Source: Coenobita brevimanus
Lineage: Eukaryota; Arthropoda; Malacostraca; Decapoda; Coenobitidae
DNA: 64,000 bases
NCBI GenBank assembly: GCA_032717465.1
Contig: CM064670.1
Coordinates: 14,972,431 to 15,036,430, forward strand
Reading direction: 5' to 3'
Below are positions 10,611 to 19,216 of the stretch, piece by piece; the stretch's first letter is position 1, and every line of letters begins with the position of its first letter. The notes under the pieces are model-generated. The model was not told the origin of the DNA. It ran no database searches and worked only from the letters and a program-made list of their open reading frames with translations. A program made the position numbers and the translations under genes.

Positions 10611-12947
10611 ATGTCAGGCTCTAGCTCTTCTAGTTCCGTGCCTTCTAGCCCTCCGAAAAAGGGTTTTGTTACCTCTACGCCCTTCAAAACTTTACAAGTG
10701 ACTACCAAGGGGCTAAGTGACTCGGCCATAGCATCTGAACTGTTGAAAGCCTCTATGGACTACGGCAGTGACGTGGGTGTTTTGTCTAGCCTGGCTGAAT
10801 CAGAGACACAATCGAGTGCTGATTCAGCCCCTGAAGTGATGATTTCTGTGCCCGAGGAAACTGTGACTGTGCCCAGCACCTCTACAGGGAAGGCCCCGGT
10901 GAAAAGGGGCCTCGAATATGGAAAGGGAGAGAAAAGGAAGAGGAGCGGAGACAGCAGTGCGCCGCCATTGTCCACTACGCCACGCCACACCACCGCAAGC
11001 CCGCCACGTTCTCCCAGCCCTCTTCTCTCGTCCTCCTCGTCTGCTGTCCTGTCTCCTGAGTCATCGGAGTCTCCATCACCACCGAGAAAGGGAAGTAGAC
11101 GAGCAATGTTACGTATGAGAGGTTATCGTAGGCCTAGTGTTCGTGTCAGTAAAGTTAAGTCCCCTAGGCTAACTCCCACTAGGCAACTCAGGAGTCACGC
11201 CACCGCGGGTGACCTTGACCCAAGCGATAATCTCCCTCCAACCACCACCACCACAACACCAACACGGCCTGGGATAACCTCTCCCTTACCTACTATTGCC
11301 CAGCCTACCTCACCCACTCCCACACGACCTGCCTCACCCCCCGCCGCCCCAAGCACCTCCCAGCCTAGGCAGGGAACTTTAGATGCTTTTGTGTGGTCAG
11401 AGGGATCAGATTTTGTGCCTGAAGATCTGCCCTTTGACGAAAGTGAGTGTGGACTTCAGGCTGACTTCCCTGTGGACGACGATGGTGAATGTGTTGACTA
11501 CCTGTTGGCCTTCCTTGACGAGGTTATGGAGCACATCTGTACCAAGACCAACAGGTACGAGGGGCAATGTGCGCCAATTCGCGAAGAAGAAGGTGAGGCT
11601 GCGACGCCATCCACGTCGCGGATGGCATCATGGGTGCCTTTGACGATCCACGAGCTTTTTGTATTTATTGCCTTGATGTTGCTTATGCCGCACAACTGGA
11701 AGCATAAGTTGGAAGAGTACTGGGGTTCCGACGAGCTGTGCCCAACACCAATATTCAATAAATACATGAGCCGCGATCGTTTTAGGCAGCTGATGACTTA
11801 TCTTCACTTCGCGAATAATGATGAGCCTTCCCAAACTGACCCATTATGGAAAGTGAGGGGAATCCTGAACATGATCAAAGATAAGTTTACGAGGTTCTTG
11901 CGCCCTTTCAAGAAAGTCGTGATTGACGAGTCTTTGGTATTGTTCAGGGGCCGTCTTCGGTTCGTCCAGTACATTCCAAGCAAATGCCACCGCTTTGGAA
12001 TCAAGTTTTTCGTGCTGTGCAACTGCAAGACGGGGTTCATCCTTGACTTCGTCATCTACACCGCCAGCAATGTCGACTTGGATAAGACTGACCCCCTTGG
12101 ATTCTCTGGTTCTATGGTGAAAGTGCTTTTGGAAAAGTACTTTGGCGAGAATCATGTCCTGTATACGGACAATTATTATACAGCTCCAAAACTCGCCAAG
12201 TACCTTTCTGAACACGGCGTCGGCTCCTGTGGCACTGTCAGAAGTAACAGGGCACATTACCCTGCCTTCCCAGAGGCTGAAAAGTCAAAGCGGGGAGACG
12301 TGCACCTGAAGAAATCTGACAAGATGCTTGCGATCAGGTGGCATGATAAGAGAGTCGTGAACATGCTCACCACAGTACACAAGGGTGAAATGCTGGCAAC
12401 AGGGAAGGTCGACAGAAGGACTGGCGAGCCTGTGATGAAGCCTGATGCTGTAATTGACTATAACGTCAATATGCGGCTGGTGGACAAGTCGGATATGATG
12501 ATTGGAGAGATTGACTGTCTGAGGAAAAATCGTCGTTGGTACAGGAAGGTGTTCTTGCACTTGATTGACATGTGCATGTTGAACGCCTTCATCCTGTATA
12601 AAATCAAGAACAGGAAGCCAGCCAACTACTCTCTCAGAAGATTCTCCAAGACTTGTGTCTACCAGCTGCTTCAGCGTTATGGCCAGGTGCTTTCAACAGG
12701 TCCAAAACGCCACCCTCACACACCTCCAGACCGCCTACAGTGTATGGCCTACCTTCAGCGACACCGCCTGGAGCCACTGCCAGCCACTGCAAAGAGGGGG
12801 AAAGCACTGAGGAGGTGTCATGTGTGCAGCCACACTACCAGGCAGGAAAGTACTTTTAGGCGCACCTCCTTGCAGTGCAAAGAGTGCAAAGTTCCCCTCT
12901 GTGCTTACCCGTGTTTTTTCGACTACCACAGCCTAAGTAGATTTTGA
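10611..12947 (+). CDS. piggyBac transposase (DDE_Tnp_1_7 type)
   Basis: This 778-residue protein would cut and paste its own element at TTAA sites in the nucleus. Residues 1-260 are a Ser/Pro/Thr-rich low-complexity leader, longer than is usual for the family. Residues about 345-665 are the transposase core. Its acidic catalytic residues are visible as D439 in VVIDESL, D520 in LYTDNYYTAP, and D625 with D628 in RLVDKSDMM, matching the family's D-D-D(-D) pattern. The C-terminal tail has C736-x2-C739, C756-x2-C759, C764, C768 and H773, the Cys-rich zinc domain that binds the transposon ends. There are no internal stops. The start ATG is the first in frame, in a CACCATGTC context. It sits centrally between perfect TIRs. 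Whether it is expressed cannot be told. Confidence 0.95.
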   Translation: MSGSSSSSSVPSSPPKKGFVTSTPFKTLQVTTKGLSDSAIASELLKASMDYGSDVGVLSSLAESETQSSADSAPEVMISVPEETVTVPSTSTGKAPVKRGLEYGKGEKRKRSGDSSAPPLSTTPRHTTASPPRSPSPLLSSSSSAVLSPESSESPSPPRKGSRRAMLRMRGYRRPSVRVSKVKSPRLTPTRQLRSHATAGDLDPSDNLPPTTTTTTPTRPGITSPLPTIAQPTSPTPTRPASPPAAPSTSQPRQGTLDAFVWSEGSDFVPEDLPFDESECGLQADFPVDDDGECVDYLLAFLDEVMEHICTKTNRYEGQCAPIREEEGEAATPSTSRMASWVPLTIHELFVFIALMLLMPHNWKHKLEEYWGSDELCPTPIFNKYMSRDRFRQLMTYLHFANNDEPSQTDPLWKVRGILNMIKDKFTRFLRPFKKVVIDESLVLFRGRLRFVQYIPSKCHRFGIKFFVLCNCKTGFILDFVIYTASNVDLDKTDPLGFSGSMVKVLLEKYFGENHVLYTDNYYTAPKLAKYLSEHGVGSCGTVRSNRAHYPAFPEAEKSKRGDVHLKKSDKMLAIRWHDKRVVNMLTTVHKGEMLATGKVDRRTGEPVMKPDAVIDYNVNMRLVDKSDMMIGEIDCLRKNRRWYRKVFLHLIDMCMLNAFILYKIKNRKPANYSLRRFSKTCVYQLLQRYGQVLSTGPKRHPHTPPDRLQCMAYLQRHRLEPLPATAKRGKALRRCHVCSHTTRQESTFRRTSLQCKECKVPLCAYPCFFDYHSLSRF

Positions 12948-12950
12948 AAA

Positions 12951-13906
12951 TAAGGGTAAAAATATTGGGAAAAATACTGAGAGTGACAGTGATAATATTG
13001 TTTAGTTTTCTTTTACGTGCTGACAGTGACAGCCTGATGAGTGTAAATTAGTGTATGTACTTGTAAAAGCACTGACAGTTACAGTGTTTTTTGTTGTAAA
13101 TAATTGTACATAGTAATCATGTAAGTATTGCGAGTGACAGTCACTCCAGTGTAAAAAGATAAAAGCATATTTTCCTATTCTATGTTCTGAAAGTAAAAGT
13201 TTTTTGTGTATAAAATATTATTTTTATAACACTGGACAGTGACACTGATGAATAAGGCAAAAAAAAAAAAAGATACAGTGAAAGTGAGCGATAGAAATGA
13301 AGTGCGAGTGGCCGACAGGAGCGAGAATAAAGTGCCTGCCGTAAGGCTGAATAAACTCGCGCCGCGGTGGTCTTCCTCATTCCCAGTCCACAATACTGGC
13401 AGTGACATTGATTTTTATTACCGTAATAGTGACAGGCAAACGTTTGCGAAGTCCTATGATGGAAAAAAGGAGTATACGTGTTTTTGCCGAGAAAAGGCAA
13501 ATGTGACAATATTGACGGGAAGATCGCCACCGCGCTGCATGTCGGCCGTGCGCTCCGTCCATTTTAGCCTTATTTTCAGTTCTTATTTACAAATACGGAT
13601 TCCAAACAACCTGTATGATGTTGTATAAAGTGTACTGTGACAGATTGAGGCTGTGGTAGAAAGAAAACCGGGTTTCTGGAGGTGTGAGAGTGAAGACTTT
13701 GTTACCCAACTTTGCAAGTCTTCACAAGTCCTTGGGTAGTCAACGAAGGCTCAACATGTGGCTCAGGAGATAGCTGAATGTAAGTAATATATGCCATAAA
13801 AATTTTAATGCTCTAGGGTTAATCTATGATTTTTGGCTAATATTTTTCCACAGGTACTCAGACCCCGTTACAACCCCACCACAGGGGGGGGATCGCGCAT
13901 ACACAG
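12951..13906 (+). promoter_or_regulatory. piggyBac 3' subterminal region with repeated GTGACAG motifs
   Basis: Short direct motifs GTGACAG or GTGACA(C/T) occur near 12982, 13026, 13133, 13239, 13402, 13429 and 13637, together with related CTGACAGT copies. Clusters of short subterminal repeats in DNA transposons often bind transposase. That role is inferred here. No further gene is seen in this stretch. Confidence 0.45.
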
Positions 13907-13924
13907 CCGCGTTTTAGGGGTTAA

Positions 13925-14030
13925 GTGCTTCATATTGATTTATGTTATAACCTCCAAATACAGTACTGCATAGCAAAACTTCAGCATACAAATACGTAAA
14001 CACCACTTAAACACAAGGCAACATTCCAAC
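13925..14030. other. Flank of the piggyBac insertion
   Basis: AT-rich DNA containing AAATACAGTACTG, which also occurs in the direct repeats at 14370-14690. The bases just right of TTAA mirror those just left of the element's other end. Confidence 0.5.
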
Positions 14031-14038
14031 GCCGATCA

Positions 14039-14352
14039 GTTTCGGGACAGTTTGCTGTCAAGTCAATTCACCGTCACGACAATAACGAGATAATTTGCTG
14101 TCATTAATGAAGACAGCTGTGGGTGATGCTAGAATATAATTCAAAGGTGACTACAGTGAGGAAGAAACAAATTAAATATTGACTAAAGGTGTAACTAATA
14201 AATAATATCCAAAGCCTACGCTATTGAACATAGACTGATAGAATGTAGTTGTTAAAGTATTGATTAATTAATAATAAGTATATTTATAGAATGACGGGGA
14301 AACGTCCATGTTTTGACGGGGAATTGTCTGATGGCGAATTGTCTCGGACCCC
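14039..14352. mobile_element. hAT-like MITE, copy 2 (inverted relative to copy 1)
   Basis: A perfect 8-bp duplication GCCGATCA flanks it (14031-14038 and 14353-14360). The interior is the reverse complement of 1250-1612 over most of its length, including the recurring GACAATTC-type motifs and a TATTAATTAATCAATAC-like core. The ends are TTCGGGACAGTTTGC and GCGAATTGTCTCGG. It has no coding capacity. Confidence 0.9.
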
Positions 14353-14367
14353 GCCGATCATGAGTAA

Positions 14368-14690
14368 GCATATAAATCAAGTGAACTGGTTACAAGGCTT
14401 TATTTAATGCTTTAACATTATTTAAGTGCTTTAACTTACAAGTACATAGAACAGTAAATATTTAATTTACAAATACAGTACTGTGGAAAAGCATTACAGC
14501 AAATCTTTAACGAACAGATAAAAATGGCAATATTCTGATGCCTATCATGTAAACTGGTTATAAGACTTTATTTCTTGCTTTAACATTACTTAATAGTACT
14601 TTAATTTGCACATAAACTTACCAGAACAGTAATGTAGATATTTAACTTACAAATACAGTACTGTGGAAAAGCAGTATAGCGAATCACGTG
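14368..14690 (+). repeat. Tandem direct repeat of about 170 bp, two copies
   Basis: Copy 1 (about 14378-14505) and copy 2 (about 14550-14690) share CTGGTTA-AAG-CTTTATTT, GCTTTAACATTA and AAATACAGTACTGTGGAAAAG. The copies differ by scattered substitutions and small indels. Confidence 0.75.
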
Positions 14691-14899
14691 ATCACATGGT
14701 CAGAACAAACTGTCCATGCTGCGCTAATTTCGAGGGTTTGGCCTGCCAAAATTTATAGTTTTCGTAATGGTTCTTTAACCCCATCGTTACCGACCCCCCA
14801 ACCAAATGTAAACAAGACGTTCCCCTGCCGCACTGACCCCCCACTCACTCATCTGCATCATACATAGGGTAGTCTTCATCTTATTGCCACACCTACCCC

Positions 14900-14904
<5 letters not shown>
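14691..14904. other. Unassigned non-coding DNA
   Basis: No recognised feature. The stretch includes C-rich runs next to the SINE tail. Confidence 0.4.
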
Positions 14905-14931
<27 letters not shown>

Positions 14932-15253
14932 CCGACTCTGGGCATAGGCTTCACAGCCTGCTATCAAGGCCCAGTAGTCCTCCTACATACCATACACCTC
15001 TACTTGTCACCACTTCAGCGCTAACACCCACCGTCCATATTGAATACATGCTAGGGCTGTCTCATACAGGACTGGTGTATTGGTATTAGCGGGGGTATTT
15101 TTACGACATGTCGGCGGGTCTTCTGGTAGATCAGTAAAGTCTGATTTAATGAAATTCAAATCCTTATACTGTTCCCTGCCCCAGCGGGGATTTGAACCTG
15201 GGTCCGGTAGGACTGCAGGCCACCTCTCTACCAATTGAGCCACCGCCTCCCCC
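14905..15253 (-). mobile_element. tRNA-derived SINE, full-length copy
   Basis: On the minus strand the tRNA-like head (about 15180-15253) has TGGCTCAATTGG as A box and GGTTCAAATCC as B box. The body follows, ending AGAGTCGGACAC, then an AC microsatellite and a short A run (14905-14930). The 5' end abuts the 5' truncation point of the RTE LINE at 15254, so the two elements lie head to head. Confidence 0.85.
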
Positions 15254-17413
15254 AAACTGTTCACACACTGGAGCATAGTGGAAGAAAGATTGGGAAGGTA
15301 TGAGCTAGAGCAGATGGAAGGGGTGGAAGACGTATGTAAGATATTCACGGAAGAGATAAGCGCAGCGTGTGAGGCGGTTTGTGGAGTGAGGAGGAGATGC
15401 AAGGGTGTGCAAGGGACAGCATGGTGGAATGATGAGGTGAAACGAGCTGTGGAACAAAAGAAGAAGGCATATGGTGAATGGTTGGCGAGTAGAGGTAGGG
15501 GAGAAGATGAGAGAGAGAAGAGAGAGGTATATGTGAGCAGGAGAAGGGAGGTTAAGAGACTGGTGAAGGAGAGTAAGAAGAAAGTGGATGAAGAGTTTGG
15601 GAGGAATCTGAGTGTGAAATGGAGGGAGAGTAAGAAATTGTTTTGGAAGGAGGTAAAGAAAGTAAGGCAGTGTGAAAGGGGTAATAGTAGGGGAGTGAAA
15701 GATAGGAATAATAGATTGTTGGTGGAGAAGAGAGAGAAAGTGAGGAGATGGAAGGAGCACTTTGAGGATTTGTTGAATGTAGTGAGTGAGAGCAGTGTGA
15801 GTATAAGTGGTTGGGGAATGGCTGGGAGAAGAAGAGATGAGAGGAGGGAGGAAGAGATCAGTAGGTCGGAAGTAGTGGAAGCGATGAAGATTAAGCTGGG
15901 AAAGGCCCCAGGAATTGATGGAGTGTGTGGTGAAATGCTTAGGTATGGGGGTGAGATTGTTGTGGAGTGGATATGGAAGTTGTGTAGATTGGCTTGGGAA
16001 GAGGGAAGGGTTCCAGAGGACTGGAAATCAGGTATAATTGTTCCTCTGTACAAAGGAAAAGGGGAGAGAGAAGTATGTGGTAACCATAGGGGTATTTGCC
16101 TTCTTAGTGTGACTGGTAAAATATATGGTAGAATACTCATTGATAGGGTTAGGCATATGACAGAGGAGCTATTTGGAGAAGAACAAGGGGGATTTAGGAA
16201 GGGAAAAGGGTGTGTAGATCAGATATTTGTTTTAAGATGTTTAGTGGAGAAGTATCTAGAGAAGGGAAGGAAAGTGTATGCTGCCTTCATGGACTTGGAG
16301 AAAGCTTATGACAGAATAGATAGGCAAGGTATGTGGAAGGTATTAAGAATATATGGAGTGGGGGGGAAATTGTTGAGTGCTGTGAAGAGTATGTATGAGG
16401 GAGCTAGGGCTACGGTGCGAGTGGATGGTGAGCTGAGTGAGTTCTTTGATCTCAATGTGGGACTGAAACAGGGGTGTGTAATGTCTCCATGGCTGTTTAA
16501 TATATATATGGATGGGGTTGTAAAGGAGGTTCAAGGTAGGGCAGTGGATGTGGGGGTGGCCCTAATGAATGAGGGTGAGATTTGGAAGCTTCTGGTGTTG
16601 CTGTTTGCTGATGATACAGTATTGGTGAGTGAAGATGAATGGGAGTTGCAAGGTTTGGTGAATGAATTTGGGACAGTGTGTAGGAGGAGGAAGCTGAAAG
16701 TTAATGTAAACAAAAGTAAAGTTATGGTGTTTGAGAGGAATGAAGTCACAGAGTGTGCAGTGAGGTTGGATGGTGAGGATATGGAGAATGTGAGTGCATT
16801 CAAGTACTTGGGTAGTGTGATGAGTAAGGATGGAACTTTGGGGGATGAAGTAAATGAAAGGGTACAGCAGGGAAGGAAGGTTGTTGGTACACTGAAAGCA
16901 GTGATGAGAAATAGGGAGGTGAGTATGGAAGTTAAGAAGTCACTGCATGATGGTATTATGATCCCTACCCTGACGTATGGAAGCGAGGCGTGGACCTTGC
17001 AAGAAGGGAACAAGTCAAGAGTGAGAGCAGTGGAAGTGAGTTACTTGAGAGGAGCATGTGGAGTGACGTGGAGGGACAGGTTGACGAATGAAGAAGTGAA
17101 GGAACGTTGTGGGGTAGATGTGGATGTGGTTGAAAAGATTAGGAGAAATACACTGAGGTGGTTTGGACATGTGGAGAGGATGGAGAATGAAAGACTGACT
17201 AAGAGGGTGTATGTAGGTGAGGTGGAGGGAGGGAGAGGGAGGGGTAGACCGAGGATGAGGTGGAGGGATGGAGTTGAGAGGTATATGAGGGAGGGGGGGG
17301 TGAGTTGGGGGGAGGGGAGTCAAATGGTGGGTGACAGAGTGACTTGGAGGCGTTTTGTCTGCGGCCACCCTTTGCGGGATTAGGGCATCGGGCTATAGAT
17401 AGATAGATAGATA
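15254..17413 (+). mobile_element. RTE-clade LINE, 5'-truncated, ORF intact to the 3' end
   Basis: The coding sequence begins abruptly next to the SINE, with no endonuclease domain. It runs to a stop at 17381-17383 and is followed by only about 14 bases before an ATAG repeat (17397-17413). A very short 3' UTR with a microsatellite tail instead of poly(A) is typical of RTE elements. Four other copies of the same family lie in this window (19217, 34168, 36684 and 37123), and a fifth at 63473 runs off the edge. Confidence 0.9.
15263..17383 (+). CDS. RTE-type reverse transcriptase (N-terminal endonuclease lost)
   Basis: This ORF is open from the truncation point; the first in-frame ATG is at 15278, giving 701 residues. 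Numbering from that Met, residues 1-200 are the charged linker. The reverse transcriptase follows: PLYKGKG (about 256), EEQGGFRKGKGCVDQIF (301-317), motif A FMDLEKAYD with D339, QGCVMSPWLF (398-407), and motif C LLFADDTVL with D445 and D446. The C-terminal region has RWFGHVERM and GGRGRGRPRMRW, a basic block common in RTE proteins. RTE proteins normally carry an N-terminal endonuclease, which is missing here, so autonomous movement is unlikely even though the frame is open. An antisense ORF covering this region is judged a compositional shadow. Confidence 0.9.
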   Translation, partial: THWSIVEERLGRYELEQMEGVEDVCKIFTEEISAACEAVCGVRRRCKGVQGTAWWNDEVKRAVEQKKKAYGEWLASRGRGEDEREKREVYVSRRREVKRLVKESKKKVDEEFGRNLSVKWRESKKLFWKEVKKVRQCERGNSRGVKDRNNRLLVEKREKVRRWKEHFEDLLNVVSESSVSISGWGMAGRRRDERREEEISRSEVVEAMKIKLGKAPGIDGVCGEMLRYGGEIVVEWIWKLCRLAWEEGRVPEDWKSGIIVPLYKGKGEREVCGNHRGICLLSVTGKIYGRILIDRVRHMTEELFGEEQGGFRKGKGCVDQIFVLRCLVEKYLEKGRKVYAAFMDLEKAYDRIDRQGMWKVLRIYGVGGKLLSAVKSMYEGARATVRVDGELSEFFDLNVGLKQGCVMSPWLFNIYMDGVVKEVQGRAVDVGVALMNEGEIWKLLVLLFADDTVLVSEDEWELQGLVNEFGTVCRRRKLKVNVNKSKVMVFERNEVTECAVRLDGEDMENVSAFKYLGSVMSKDGTLGDEVNERVQQGRKVVGTLKAVMRNREVSMEVKKSLHDGIMIPTLTYGSEAWTLQEGNKSRVRAVEVSYLRGACGVTWRDRLTNEEVKERCGVDVDVVEKIRRNTLRWFGHVERMENERLTKRVYVGEVEGGRGRGRPRMRWRDGVERYMREGGVSWGEGSQMVGDRVTWRRFVCGHPLRD

Positions 17414-17879
17414 TTTTCTATCACATAAACCCTACACGATATCATTTGAGTAAATAAAAAATAAAATAATTTTTACTTGAATTTACGTATGTTGCACTAA
17501 AACATTTATACTCAGGTAAGTGATATATATATATTAGCCTGAAAATCAGAGCATGCACAGAATAATGATATATTTATTTACCTTGCAAAGGATGTTGCTG
17601 TAATGGTAAAACTGGATGGTCTTGTGTGGCCAAAAATGCCGAGAACTTGTGGAGCACACCCAAGTAAGGCCAGGCCAGACGGGAGAGGTTTTCGGATGAT
17701 GTATTATATGTTAGTGTGTTACTGAGATATGTGGGTACAGTGGTCTTTGTGTCATGTGAAGTGTATGTCTTTAGGAAGCATAAGAACTAAAGAAAGAAGA
17801 GGGACATGTGATAAAAAGAATGGTAAAGTAGATAAAAATAGAAAAGGAAAAAATTGGGGAAGGGGACTACACTGTACAT
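17414..17879. other. Unassigned non-coding DNA
   Basis: AT-rich sequence with no recognised repeat or coding signal. Confidence 0.4.
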
Positions 17880-18118
17880 GCCATACACTATATGCTATAC
17901 ACACCATAAACCATATTCATCATAAATCATATACACAGTACACACCAAACCATACACACCATACACCAGTCACCATACATCATTCACCATACACCATTCA
18001 TCATACACTCCATAAACCATTCACTGTACAGACCATACACCATTCACCATACACACTAATCACCATATACATTCACACCATACACCATATACATACACAC
18101 CATACACCTTACGCACAA
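17880..18118 (+). repeat. Degenerate CCATACA-type simple repeat
   Basis: Irregularly repeated ACACCATACA and ATTCACCATACACC words over about 240 bases. The apparent ORF here (17729-18229) is only this repeat translated. Confidence 0.85.
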
Positions 18119-18319
18119 CAGTTTGCTACTGGCAGTGATACACCTGGTAATGTTCAGGAGAACATAACCCAGGTAAATCTTTGCAGGCAGGGCAGTATTT
18201 TCTTGTCCACTTATTCTTACCCTCAGTAGTACAGATCCAGCACCGTCTACATGGCCTACATGTGTTTGCTGTGCTCGGTATAGTCATTAGTCATGAACCA
18301 GAAGTGTGGCTGAAGCTCC

Positions 18320-18417
18320 AGAGGTGCTGCGTTCACCTGCTACTGGCGGTGGGGGTCGTGCACCTGTTGCTGGCGGTGGTGGTCGTGCACCTGCTGCTAG
18401 CGGTGGGGGTGGTGGTC
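18320..18417 (-). repeat. 27-bp minisatellite in the piggyBac linker
   Basis: Three units of the form CACCTGCTGCTRGCGGTGGG followed by GGTCGTG. Within the transposase this encodes a Pro-rich ARPPPP-type linker just before the zinc-binding tail. Confidence 0.8.
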
Positions 18418-19216
18418 TAGATTTTTTCTTGGAAAGTTGTTGTTCTTCCCGTGCCACACAAGCTGGCATACCCCAGACTGTACTTTTGTAACATCTCATG
18501 AACGAGAAGTTTTATGAAATCACTGCACCCAATGCCACACTGGTGTAAGTTCTGATATATTACTCTAGCATTGAGTACCATTCTAGACATCATGTGTACT
18601 CCAGTTTTCTTGAACCATACGTAAGATTTCCTGGTTGGATCATGTGGTTCTAACAGCTGATCAATCATATCAACTGCACCCATTTGTTCATTATAGTGAT
18701 AAATAGGCAGGGGTTTCTGCAGCATCTCCCTGCCCCCTCCTTTAACATGACATGATTGTTCTTTGTACCCTGCTTTGTACAGTACTTGGTTGTGATAACA
18801 TGGACCAATCTTCTATCACAAAATTTGACAATCAGAATATCCACTTTTCGCCCAAATACAGGCTGTTTTTTTTTAATTTTCTGGCGTGAGATAACATCAG
18901 GCACACCTCTGTTTGGCCGAATGGTCCCAGTAGTAAGAGTGTTCTTGGTCAATAAATATTCAGCCAGATGAAGGGAAGAGTACCAGTTGTCTAAGACAAC
19001 ATGCGTCCCCATATTTAGAAGTGATTGCATCAGGTATACTGGCACATGCTCAGACTTGCTGAGAATAGCAAGCTGTGGGTCTTGCCTCATCTCCTCATAC
19101 ATGGCAGGTGTATATAAACAAAAATTCCATGTGTAACCTCTTGCATTACTAGAACTAGGACACAGTGCATAAAGTTTCAGACCAAAGCGCTTGCATTTTG
19201 TTTTTATGAACTGTCT

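Larger units (their letters stand above)
10189..13924 (+). mobile_element. Complete piggyBac-type DNA transposon
   Basis: The 14-bp termini are perfect inverted repeats, CCCCTAAAACGCGG at 10193-10206 and CCGCGTTTTAGGGG at 13907-13920. Each is flanked by TTAA (10189-10192 and 13921-13924), the obligate piggyBac target duplication. The 3728-bp interior holds one uninterrupted transposase gene (10611-12947). The left interior is GC-rich with repeated CGTCGC motifs. The 3' non-coding end (12951-13906) carries many GTGACAG motifs. With TIRs, TTAA and an intact ORF all present, it looks young and possibly functional. Confidence 0.95.

Noticed and set aside
15007..16140. 377-residue minus-strand ORF antisense to the RTE LINE
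   Set aside because: It crosses the SINE-LINE junction and its Ser/Leu/Phe-rich composition is what the purine-rich RTE sense strand gives in reverse. The other RTE copies give the same antisense shadows.
17880..18120. CRISPR-like array
   Set aside because: Irregular simple repeat without constant repeats and unique spacers; the genome is eukaryotic.
17729..18229. 166-residue ORF with His/Tyr/Thr repeats
   Set aside because: Translation of the CCATACA simple repeat.
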